Assembly: GCA_963693305.1 (NCBI GenBank)
Contig: OY855909.1
Coordinates: forward strand, 4,107,241-4,171,240
Direction of reading: 5' to 3'
Length of the DNA: 64,000 nucleotides
DNA from: Meandrina meandrites
Taxonomy: Eukaryota > Cnidaria > Anthozoa > Scleractinia > Meandrinidae
The notes beneath the pieces are model-generated. The model had not been told where the DNA came from and searched no databases. It was given only the letters and a program-made list of their open reading frames with translations. The position numbers were made by a program, and so were the translations under genes. Of this stretch, positions 12,740 through 25,300 are shown in pieces (within the stretch, counting starts at the first letter, position 1; each line of letters opens with the position of its first letter).

Positions 12740-15700
12740 GAGACACCGCGGAAAAACGTCTGCGCATGTGCAGAACTTTTGAAAGATTATAAGGGAATGA
12801 CCGAAAAAGTGAACATTTTCGCGATTTTTAAGAAAACCCCCGAATATTTAAAGTAAAGATTTTAAATGAGGGTACATTGTTTCCTGTTCTTTTACCTGTC
12901 AATTTACAGTTTCATAATTTTTCTTGCAATTTTTGCTATAAGCATCGAAAGTTCGCACTTTTGGGCACTCTGTTTGTCATCGATGAAACTGTCTTCGCAC
13001 GTAAGTGGATCATGAAGATTTTGCTCATTTTTAAGAAATCCCTAACATATCTAACGCTGATATCACAACTGTAGTTTTACCTTCGAATATGCTTGTGTGA
13101 ACACTAGTTTCTAGCCTGCCGATCTTTTTTCTACTATCTGCTACACGCCTTGAAAGTTTGCAACACGGTGTTTAAATATCGATCTTATGTTGAAATTCAC
13201 ACCAGAAAATTTATCATTTTGTGTTTATTTAAATCTTTGTTTCCACTCTCACAGTTTGTCTTCTACTTTTTTCAATCAACATCATTAGCTTGCATGTCTA
13301 GGCTGACATAGTTTGTGTGATTTACTTGCGCAGACGATCGAAGAGTTGAGCAAACTTCTTCCACGCAAGTATATCGTCAAAGGTGATTTTAAAGGACTCC
13401 TCAGCATACTTAACCTTGATATAAATAAACTACAGTTTCTACCCCTCCAGTCTTTTTTCTTTGTTGTATTACAAGCTTAAAACGTTTGCGCTAAAGATCA
13501 TGAGGCTAACTAGAACAGAAAGGTAATTCTATTAAAAACGATTCTTGTAGTATCCTGTGTTTCTATTTTCAGTAAAGGTTCATAAAACCTTTTAATAAAC
13601 ACATCTTACTTACTTTGTTACATAACATGGAATAATAATTTTATTATCGAAGCTGTTAGATGGATGCAGAATGTTAAAGGTCAATACACTGGTATTGCTT
13701 TGATTAGCTAGAGATTACTGTAACTTTTAGCCTGAAAAAATGTTTTTAAATCCCAAGTGGTTGATTTGTAGAAGATAACTAAACATGGTAATTTTCATCA
13801 CTCAACAACAAAAAACGACAAGACATTTTGGCCTTATTTGTGATGACTACGGTCATTTTGATTATTAGCAGATTACATGTATATCCATGGCAAGCCTTTT
13901 ATTTTTCCGATTCATTATGTATTTATTTCTGGTAATAACAAAATTGATGCTTGTCATTTTCAGGACAGTTTAATTTTTGCTTTATGTTTCACTACCTTAC
14001 AAACTAGCAAAGCACATCAATAAGGAGGGTCTGTCAGTATAGATTCAATATTTACTCATTGCAGTATGTGTTGTACTCTTGCTATTTGTCTTGTCATTCA
14101 AAGACAATAATGAATAAACTTGTCACAAGGTCTAAGCAAATTAAGTGTAGCTTTCTACCTCATCACAGTCTCCATTAGCAAAGTGAGCTCCACCCTGTCA
14201 CATGGTTGCATGTTTAGTCAAGTGCCAAGTGGTTAAAAATGGCGGGAAGATCATAGCCCCATCTCTTAATTAGCTTCCTTGATTTTCCTTATGATTTCTA
14301 CAGACTCTTTGTCAAGGATTTGGACCCCCTCCCAGTCAATCTCATGATTAGCCTGTGACTGGTGTTCCCAGATTGGTCCAGATTGCACCAAGATGTTTAG
14401 GTCGCTCATTTCTAATGTTCACCCAGTCTCCAGAAAACTGCACTTGTAATTTCACTACCAAACTTGTAGTATTTAGAGGTTACTTTTAAGAGAGACAAAA
14501 CTACTATTATGTTCATTTTTCTGCAAATGATGAACAAACAGTCCCATCAGAATGTAAATCACATTGAGCTGACATGGATATGCATGCATGCAAACTTGGC
14601 TTCAAGAATGTAAATAACTCACTCCAAAATAGTATGTGTCTTTCTCTCCAAAGTGTACCATTATGAATGATTACCATCATGTTTCAATCCTCTTGTGTTT
14701 ATTGAAGCAAAAGAATTATCTCTGAAATATTTACACGTTGTAATCAGAGGTAAAGTAAAACCACACGAGTAAAGTACATAATAGTCAATCTGAATGGCTT
14801 AATTACATGTAAGACAGCAACACTGGGTGACGTTGGTTCAATGCTCTTTTTTTCCGATGTAAATTGCAAAGAAAAAACCACTTTGATTTCACCTCTAAAA
14901 AGGCTCAAATCCATTGAAAACAGCAATTGTAAAATATTCTTACCAGCATTCCTTCATAGAGAACCCACACTGGGAAAACCAACAAGCTTTTTTGCCCCTT
15001 GATTGCATAGGAATGTTTTATGTGCAAAATTTAATTTTAATGGCGAGACAGAGAGAGAGAGGGTAGTGGCTACCTGAAATAACTAGAGAGGTAAAAACGG
15101 AAGGTAGCCACATTTACAGATACATTAAACTGTCATTAATACATTTTAAGTTTTGGTTTAGCACTGAATGAAAACAATAAAATATAGAAATCGACGATTC
15201 CTTTTTCGACAATGGGCAAAAAATACACTGATCAGTGATGCTTCCCATAAAATAGTTTATAATTAATAAATAAATTACTCAAAACTTGAATAATAATGAA
15301 AATAAATTGGTAAATATTCAAGACACTGCAAGACAACCCTTCGAAAGCCACATATTTATCATTTGATAATCTAAGAAAAAACTGGCCTGTTAACGTGAAG
15401 GCTCTATCTTTAATAGTCCAATATTTCTAATGAAGCTTATTTATAGCTCGAGTAAATACCCTGGTCGCTCTATGTGAAATTACAAGCAACCGAAATCCGA
15501 ACTGGAATCCAAGTGCAAACAGTCAATCATGTCGTTCAGTGAACACAGGAACATCATTGTGGCCATTTCCTTGCTCCTTAGTTCTCATTATGCTGCAAGG
15601 TCTCCTAGCAAATAAACTACTTTCACGGAATAATAAACATCCGATTTGCTAAGTTCTGTTGTCGATGTAACAGCATATCATCGCACGAGTTCCCAGAGTA

Positions 15701-15910
15701 GTTTTCGCGTAAAAATTCTGTTCCAGATGTGCAATGGTAAATTCCTCTTGTGATTCAGGATCACCCCTGAGTCCAAAAAACGACTTTCGCTTACAATACT
15801 TACAAATTACTTCCCTCTCCGTACAAAAGTCGAAGTTTTCTGCAGCGAAAACGGCTTTGTTTTCATTTCAGAATCGTGACGTTGCAAGGCATGCGCGGTG
15901 CGTTTTTCCG
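12740..15910. mobile_element. About 3.2-kb non-autonomous transposon splitting copy 2 exon 1
   Basis: Copy 3 runs directly across this point (GCGACGACTTCCAGG at 36,491), while copy 2 has about 3.2 kb between the two halves. The ends look inverted: CCGCGGAAAAACG...GCGCATG at the left and GCATGCGC...CGTTTTTCCGCG at the right. No long ORF or recognisable transposase. The target duplication is unclear (at most GCGA). It holds a small palindrome near 15,066-15,112 (GTGGCTACCT/AGGTAGCCAC). Confidence 0.65.
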
Positions 15911-18900
15911 CGACTTCCAGGAAAAGCGGAAAAGCCTGGAAACTCTCGTTGAACGTAGTGAGAATGAGGACACTGCAAATTCAGCAGGTGGCAAGGACCG
16001 CGGATCAGAAGATTCCAAAACGTCTTCTAGAAAACGTCTTCCCGGCCCAGCTGTACCGCAAAAACAAACTATGCAAACATCGTCTAGCCCGGACGCTTCT
16101 GAAAAAGACGGTGCGATCAAACGATCTTTTCATGCACAACTGTCGAGAAGTTTCTTTAAGTCGCGGTCTTGGAGTTCGACATCTGTCGATGGCGGTTCGC
16201 CAAGTCCGTCCAAAAGCCCTCTTGGAACTGTCCCTGTAGAAGATCCCATAACTCATGAGAGTGTAGTGAACAGTAAGGTTCTGTTGCTGTATACTGGCGG
16301 AGCTCTTGGATGGAAGGTGGATCCAGCCGATGTTGAAGGTAGTGAAAAATAACAAAAGTAATGTGACCAGCTGTTTCTTTTTCCAGGGGGGAGGGGGAGG
16401 TGCTAAAAGAAACGTTGGGTGTGGTAGTGCTACTAAGGGACGGACCATTAGTTTCCTGGAGGGATGGGGGGGGGGGGGGGTTAAAATATTCCTCTGCAAA
16501 CTTTTTTTAATTTATGCACCTCTGCAAAAAAAATTTTTTTTGAAATGCAAACTAATTTTTTTACACGTATCTTGTTTGCAAGCAATATATTAATTTTTTA
16601 AGGCCATGCAAACATTTTTTTAATATTTTTCATATCCCCCCTCCAGAAAAATAATGGTCTGTCCCTAAGACCCTCAAATCCTGACCAACCCACACTGAGC
16701 TAGCCTGATACTCGGACAGTCTTGAGGTCGTTTGCCCTAACTCCCTCGAGAGGGGTGACCTTGGACCACCTAAAAAATTCAGCTAACCCTGACTTAATTC
16801 AAGACAGTCCTGATTTAGGCCCATAAGAAGTGCAGTTAAATCTCTCCTTGCGAACACCTCGCTATTATGGACACTTGCCATTACAGACAAAATCCAGATC
16901 CCCGGCAAAAGCTATTAATAGATGTCTGACAGGAAATCTCTCCTGCTATTAACGGACCCTTGCTATTACTGAATTACGGACTTCCGTGGTACCAAAATAA
17001 CAAATTTTATATTTGTTTTGATTCTGGATAAAGGTCATAAAGCGGTCATTTCTCAGTATGTTGCTCATTATTTGCCAAAATGCACTTCAAAAGACTTCTG
17101 GACTATTTATTTTTGCATCAACCTTCGCAGAAGCTGTACGTACAACAGACTTTGCTTCTTCACTTCAACTTGCACCTCATCTTCCATTTCTAGCAACTGC
17201 TTAGCAGTTTCACCACTGATGTAATGTATAATGAACTCTGGGTGTATATGATAGTGATAAATGATCATCTCGGTGAAACACACACTGTTGATAAGCTCAT
17301 CATAGTCTAAATTACTTAACATAATTATGTGAACAGCCCTTTCTTCTCACACCCCGCTGTTATGGACTCTCACTGTTAAAGACACTAAATGATGACCTGA
17401 ACATGTCTGCTATAACAAGAGCTAACTGTGTGAGGGAGTATGGCCACTGTATGGCTGATTCTGAGAAAAGCTTAAAAAATTTGTTGATTTTTGTTTTGAA
17501 TGATGGTTGTGGATGCCCACTTGTGAATTGAAAAAGAATAGCAAACTAGGTCTTATCACTCACACTTCACTTGTCTGCTCTTCAGCTGTGCTTTTGATTA
17601 CTTTAGTGAGTATGTTTATTTTTTTCTGAGAGTTTTCTTCATTCTACTAGACACTGTGGTTGACCTTACTACATAGTATTTTTGGTTGGTTTGTAGGATT
17701 CCATCTTGACAAGAAAAATGTATTGAAGGAACTCAAGAAGCTTCCAATGATGCATGATGTGGAGTATGTAGACTACATCCAAAGCAACGTCCTGGATGAT
17801 ATTCCAGAGGAGGGGATTGGATCAGACACAATAGTGATGCCGTAAGTTATTGTAAAACTTTTGATCAACTGGGGACTCAGCTAGGCACTTCTGAACATAT
17901 CCTACATCCGTTATGTGTAACATGCATACAATCTGTGCATGTAGTACCCTGGATTGACTTGTTTAGAGTGGATAAAATATAAATTGATCAATGCATGTAC
18001 ATGCAAAGTGTGGGGGGGGGGGGGGGGGGGGGGAACAAGGGGATATGAACCTCCTACTTCCCATACCTTTTACTCTTGGTTCCCACCCCTTTTTGTAGTG
18101 GTTCCCTCCTCTTTTTCCCATTTCTATTGCAAAATATTATGAAATGCTGCAATTTTTTTTCCGTTTCTTCCAGTTCCCGCCAGCTTGATGGGATTCCCAC
18201 TTCCTGCCTTCCCTTCCCCTGCCTCTTGCTCCTTTTCTCCTGGGCCCCCACCCTCCTGTCTCCTCTCCTCCCCCCCCCCCCCCCCCCTCCTCCCATTGCT
18301 GCTTAGGATGCAAGTTGTACTGAACCAGGAACAACTGAGGGAAAAAAGTCCTAATTAATCATACAAAGAGATTTAGGTGTCAGGGAATGTCTACAAAAGT
18401 TTACTTATTGGTGTATTACACTCGTTACATTATGCATGAAGGAAATAGATATTAATAATAAAAATGTTAATTTATTTTTTCTTAGTGTAAGCAAATATGG
18501 AAAACGCATCTTTATTGACGTTCTTGAGATGAAGGAAAGTGATGTGGTTGTCCATTCAAAGGATCAAGACATTCAAGATTGGATCAACATCGCTTTGCAG
18601 ATCAAGGAATATTATGAGAATTATCACGGGTTTGTTATTCTTCACGGCACAGATACCATGGCTTACCTTGCATCAGCACTCTCATTTATGTTTGAGAACC
18701 TTGGAAAATCAGTCATCTTCACTGGCTCACAGGCAAGTCTATAAATCGCTCACTCATCCTCATCATTCCCAGTGGTACATAAGGCCTCAAACTCTCTACA
18801 AGGTCGCACCAAGTCGCTTTGTCCTGGGCTGATCTTCTGTACATCTGTGTTCAGAGAATAGAACCTCTCATTTTGTGCTGGCGACCTTTTTTTATGTTCA

Positions 18901-21900
18901 ATGATCAAAGAAAAACACAAAAAATAGAGGGCTGTGAACAGTCTATTTAGAGGATACATGCATAGACAATGAATTCTAAGATGATGTGACACAACATCTT
19001 TTGACATTGTATTAAGCAACATAAATTCCGCACTTTTTCTGGACAATATTCAGAAGTTTGATATACAATATTAATTTTAGAAATAATTAAAAACTTGGAA
19101 ATTTTCCATACAGTGTTGCATGAAAAACAGTGTAAAACACAAAATTATTGTATCTGACCTTATTGGTTAATTATTTCTCATGTCATTATTAATAATTGCT
19201 GATTTTTGTTTTTTTACCTGGCAGTATGCTCTAAGTGATCATTTAAATGATGGAAGACAAAATCTTCTGGGGGCTATAATGATTGCAGGCCACTATGTTA
19301 TTCCAGAGGTAATTTAATGATTTTGAAAATTCATTCATTGCCTTCAAGTTGTGTATAATCCATGGCCAGAAAAAAGGAAGCAATACATTAAACCCAATTT
19401 TGTCGTCATTGATTTCCCAAAAGGTAACATTGTTCTTCCATGGAAAGCTTTATCGTGGGAATCGTGCCTTGAAGGTGGATGCACGTAGATTTGGCGCCTT
19501 TGATTCTCCAAACTGTCCTCCAATGGCTACGGTAGAAGCAGGAATTGAAGGTATGCATTTAAAATGAGTGTACTGCTGTAGGAGGTGTGGTGTTTAAAAG
19601 GTCAGTGAGGACATCACACTTGAGATTCATCCATTTCACTTAATAGGATTGAGAAGATTTTTAAATCTTAAAAGATTAAAAAAAAAGTCTGGTCACAGTT
19701 ATCGTGATGCAGTGCTTTCAATAAGCACCGACGGCCGACGAAAAGTGTCGGCTACTTTGCTCGGAGAAGTCGGCTACTTTTTCCCCTAAATTGAAGAAAC
19801 TAGAGAAAGATCCTTTCAAACCTTGTTGATGCAGTCGGCTACTCTATTCGAACTAGCTGCCTACTTCGAATTTTATTGAAACCCCTGGTGATGTGTTGGG
19901 CGAGACACTTAACTTTCATAATGCCTTCCTTTCAGATATCCTACCTATGCAGGGTCCGAAATTGCGCCTTCCTGGTCGCCAATGCGGCTAAATATTGAGA
20001 GCTGGCGACCAGAATTTTACAACTGGTCGCCAGCAGGCGACTAGACTTTCAATGAAGTCCTTTGTCTTTAGGTGACTTGTTATTGCACTGCTATTTGCTT
20101 TGTTAAATGTATTGTGGGAGACATCGATTGCGATTAAAATTCACAGCCGTTCTTCAACAATACAATTGACTCATTTTCTGTCCTGGTGAAATAAAACTTA
20201 AGTAAATTTCCCCTTAGTGTACCTCCAAAACAACTGTCGAACATTGCGTAGCCGCCATGTTGTTTTCCTAATGCCTGGTTACTAAGCTACGACATTTCGC
20301 GAACGCAACAACGAACTGTTGTCATGCAAAATTCTATGGAAAAACTGTGTTGAATGAAGAGATTAGCCTGCGAACGCAGATGTATTTCCGGCTGTCGCTT
20401 GTCTCCGCTGAAAACTAAGTTTTCGGCGGAGACAAGCGACAGCCGGAAATACGTCTGCGTTCACAGGCTATGAAGAGATATATGTCAACAAATACCAGGA
20501 AAAGATCAATCATATGTAAAAGTTGGTGGGCATGCTGTTTATTCTATTAAAGAACTGAAATTGTGGGTAAGACTTTGAAGTAGTTTCCGTTTCAATGTTG
20601 GAGAGTTTTCATTCGATGAAGAAGACTTCGAAAGACTCAACTTTCTTTTGATTTCTTGTCGTTATTGTTTTCTGGTAGGAATATAATTGATTTTTTAGCA
20701 TAAAAATGGCCAAATATACACTAGCACAACAAGTATTTTGTCTTTTAGTGCAAGAGGAAAGATCGAAAAAATTGCCATCTGGCGACTAAAAATTTTGGTC
20801 CAGTCGCCAGTTGGCGTCAACATAAAAAAGTTAATTTCGGACCCTGCTATGACTATCTGTCTGGATTGCTTTTTGCCAACCATTAGACCATTTCACTACT
20901 CACAATAAAGTTAAATGTGTTAAAAAGATGGATATTTCAATCTCTTTTTCTTCTTGTATGCTTTTCTTGGAAGTGTCGTGACATGCAACAAGCAACAAAG
21001 GCACAAAGCACTAGCCATGGCCAAAAAGCGTACACTGAAATATATGGACCATTTTGCAGTCTAAAACTTCCCAATAGCTTCCTGTAAATATGTAATAAAA
21101 TTATTATTGAAGCAAGTGATCTTTACTGTGAGCATTCAGTTAAGATTTTTATGTTTTTTTTTTTTAACTGGAAATTCATGCTTGAAGCAGATGACTGTGA
21201 CACTTTCAAAGCTACATTCATTTTTCCTTGTCTTTGCAGTTGAATGGGAGGAGCTGTTCTATGAAAACCAAGCAACTAAGTTCAAAGTACATACCAAAAT
21301 GAGTTCAAGAATAGGAGTGCTGAGAATATTTCCAGGCATTACACCTGAAGCAGTAAGTACAAATTGTTATTACTTACTATAAGATTGCATATGAACAGTA
21401 CCATTAATGAAACTATTGCTCAATGGTCACCTACTAGAGTTACATTTGTAGACTGAAAGTTTAGAACCACCTTGTACAACATAATAAATAGTACCACAGT
21501 CTGAAAATTTAGTCACACATTAGGGCTTCATCCACAGACTTAAAAGTTAGAACCACCTTGTACAACATAATAAACATGAGTTCCACATGAAAGTACTGCT
21601 CAATAGCTTTCATTTGAATGGTCTCACACTAGGGTTTCTTCCACAGACTTAAAAGTTAGAACCACCTTGTACAGCATAAATATTATAAACAGTACCACAT
21701 AAAAGTACTGCTCAATAGCTTTCATTTGAATTGTCGCACACTAGGGTTTCTTCCACAGACTTAAAAGTTAGAACGAACTTGTACAACATAATAAACAGTA
21801 CCACATGAAAGTACTGCTCAATAGCTTTCATTTGAATGGTCACACGCTAGGATTTCATCCACAGACTTAAAAGTTAGAACCACCTTGTACAGCATAATAA

Positions 21901-22293
21901 ACAGTACCACATGAAAGTACTGCTCAATAGCTTTCATTTGAATGGTCACACGCTAGGATTTCATCCACAGACTTAAAAGTTAGAACCACCTTGTACAGCA
22001 TAATAAACAGTACCACATGAAAGTAATGCTCAATAGCTTTCATTTGAATAGTCACACACTAGGGTTTCATCCACAGACTTAAAGGTCGCCACACACGAGG
22101 GGACCAGTCGCAGGGACTGGTCGCAGGGACCGGTCGCAGGGACTGGTCCCCTGTAGAGTTTACACGATGGAATGAGTCGCGGGGACCAGTCCCTTGAAGG
22201 GTTCACACGCTGGGACCTGTTTCTCAGCAAGATAGCAGTATTTATGACGTTTTGAATATATAAAACAAGATAATCACCTTGTGGAGATGGAAA

Positions 22294-22324
<31 letters not shown>

Positions 22325-25300
22325 CTATTATTGTTCATATCTGAGCGTGCTTACTGGACTGTGTTCAACAATTATTTTAAAAACATGGAATGTTGACAAT
22401 GTTCGAAATCCGCTCGTATTTTATAATTTTGATATCAGGCTTCCTTTCGGTGTTTTTATACCTGAAAAAAAAAAAAAATTGCATCATTTCATCAAACACT
22501 GCAAAAGTATAGTATTCTCCAGGCTAGCTGAAATAAACGGCACGCGATGCATGCAGAAGCGATGACGTTTCACAAGGGGTCTTTGATAATTTTCAGGACA
22601 TTTGTCAAAACATTAGGGTAAATAAAAGTAACTGACAACTTCTGTGCTGAATGATTGTTCAACAAAAATTGCGTTATCTTGGCGTGACATACGATATACG
22701 ATATACGATGCAAGGTCAAACGCTGTCTAAAATTGTTTACACCTTTTGTTTTAAAGAATGGAGAGATTTCTGTTTACTAAATCTTATAGAACGCATCAAA
22801 TATAATTTGTTTCTTTCGTTTATGCTTTATATTAGTCCTTTCTAACGACCCAGGAGTATTTTGCTTTGAGTTCTATGCCACGATTTCTTGTTGAGTTGAC
22901 TTGATTTCTTTTCCCAGTATTCGGTTCTACAGATCGGTTAATCACAACAGGCAACAGACAACAGACAACAACAGATCCTGTCCACTCGCACGGCGAGATT
23001 AATCGATCACGTCATCGTCATCGCTTAAAAAAAGGTTTACGATGGCTCACCTTTTCAACAGATGTTTCAAAACTGCCAATAATCGGTTACTTCGTCTGCA
23101 GTCACGACAGACATCACTTCTTAACTTTATGCCAAATTTATTCGATAACTGATAAAGTGCAACACTTACTCCAGACTCGAAATCTCAATTTAACAGCTAC
23201 AAATGAAATAAGGTTTGCCGATCGGTGATGATACAAGCTGCAAAAAAATATCTTCCTTTGCCAAAAAACAAGATGGCGGATCTCAAAAAGAATACAAACA
23301 ATGCACCTAGTTCCCATTACTCTTCGGTTCAATTCAGGGAGTAATTATCACACCAAAAATTCCATAAATTCCATCGCTTTTCCGCTCTACAGCATTAACC
23401 GATGACGTCATAAAATGACGTCATCGCTTAAAAAACATCCGATCAAATTTGCATAACATAAACCGGATGTCACGCATTCTCTTCATGAAATGGCGCAAAA
23501 ACATGCTAGCGACAGCTAGCGAGAAAATTTGGCGGGAACTTTGTTTTCATCGAGTAAAAATGGCTTCGAGAGCAGCGAAGAAAAAGACTCTGTTGCTCCT
23601 GATGATGATGCAAGACGAAGAATTGCCGGTTTCTTATGAACGAAGAATCAATTACCATTCGTGTACTGGTGACGCTCCAATCTTCAATATTAATGCCAAC
23701 AGTCTGTTCAGTAGTATTCTGTTCAATCTGTTCACTACTCTGTTCAGGCATCGCAATCTTCAAACACGAACGTGCAGAATTGTGGGAGCTTAAAATGCTG
23801 ATCAGCGATTGGTTTATTTTTAATTGGTCGCAGGGACCAGTCCCACGACCCTGTTCACATGAGGGACCAAGCAAAATATTGCGGGGACCAGTCCCTGCGA
23901 CTGGTCCCACGAATTCAAACCAGTTTGAATTCTTGGGACCGATTTCGGGGACCAAAATTCAGTCCCTGCGACCGGATTTTTGACGAAAATTGGCCTGTTC
24001 ACACGATGGGACTTGGTCGCAGGGACTGGTCCCTGCAACCGGTCCCTGCGACCAGTCCCCTCGTGTGTGGCGATCTTAAAAGTTAGAACCACCTTGTACA
24101 GCATAATAAACAGTACCACATGAAAGATCTCCTCAATAAGTTCCGTTTAAATAGTCGCACACCATCTTCTAACACACTAGCTAGGGGTGGAGCTTGCTTG
24201 CAGGCTGGTCACACACTACATGTAGAATTTGAACCACAGACTTTAAAGATACGGTCCCTTGTATCCTAGCCTGCGTGCAGACGTCTCCATTTCCTTTGCT
24301 TCTCGCGGAAAGGGTCTCCTCGTTATGCCGTTCCTAATCGTGTTCCAGTATCCCGCTGTTTCTCCAGAATTCGGGGACCGCGCTCTGATTGGTTTCTTAA
24401 CAGTAGGCATTGCTAGAATCAACTCTGATTGGCTATCATCGCGAAACACTAAAGATAATTTATGCGGGTTAGATTAACCGCGGTTTTCTGTTGACAGATC
24501 AAAACATGTCGACCAAAGCATTAGTGATTGTGTGCTGTGTTTCTCACCGATCGTGAACCACAACGACAAAAATCTCGTTCAAGGTCGTGGACAGTTTAAA
24601 ATTTTCGAAGAAATCAGTTCTCTTTAGTTTGTTGCTCATTCTAGTTCGCCCTGTATATGTAAATCGTGTGTTGCAAAGCTTTGGAAGTGACGAGGACTTT
24701 ATGATAACTTGAAGAAAATTGGCGAGGAACTTTTTAATGATTGCAGTTCGAAACCTTCAAGGCAGGGCTCACAGTTAAGAAGGAGTTCCAAGAGAGTGTA
24801 GATAAATTGCTATCGGTTTTGCCGGATAAGCGAATTCTTCTCGACGAATCGGTTTCTTGTTCACCAAACAGTCTTACATCGCCACTCACATCTACTCCCG
24901 CGAAAACTGCTCATCCTGTCACAACAGTTCCCATTTCTCCCGTTAGCTGCGTTAGACCAGTAATTTTGGAGCAATCAGACGGAAAGATCGTTTTAAAACT
25001 CTGGTAGAAGTTACAATTCAAGGGGTATAGAATGGTAAATTCGAGACTTTGCGAGACTGCGAGACCCTGGTTTTAAAATTCGAGACCAAGACTTTAGCGT
25101 TTCTATCAAATCCGAGACCGAGACTTAACCTCTAAAAAATCCGAGCCCGAGACTCCAATTGCAAGAAAATGTCGACACGACAGTAATGAAACGTGACTAA
25201 AATCTCCAACAACGGAAGCTGAGCTGGCACATGTTCTTGCACATGTTCTTGCGTTACACGTACACCGAAATCACAACTAAATGTTACTTATTAGCCAGGA

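Noticed and set aside
15876..15890. Start of copy 2 at 15876
   Set aside because: The codon is GTG; the first in-frame ATG is 15891.
16005..16499. Minus-strand ORF of 164 aa opposite asparaginase exon 1 (and its partner at 36581-37072)
   Set aside because: It is a shadow of the coding exon on the other strand; it ends in G/C-rich MITE DNA.
18010..18300. G- and C-rich ORFs on both strands
   Set aside because: Homopolymer and pyrimidine-tract translations inside intron 2 of copy 2; no conserved coding signal.
21430..24240. CRISPR-like array suggested by regular repeats
   Set aside because: The 106-bp units are adjacent with no variable spacers, and the locus is a eukaryotic intron.
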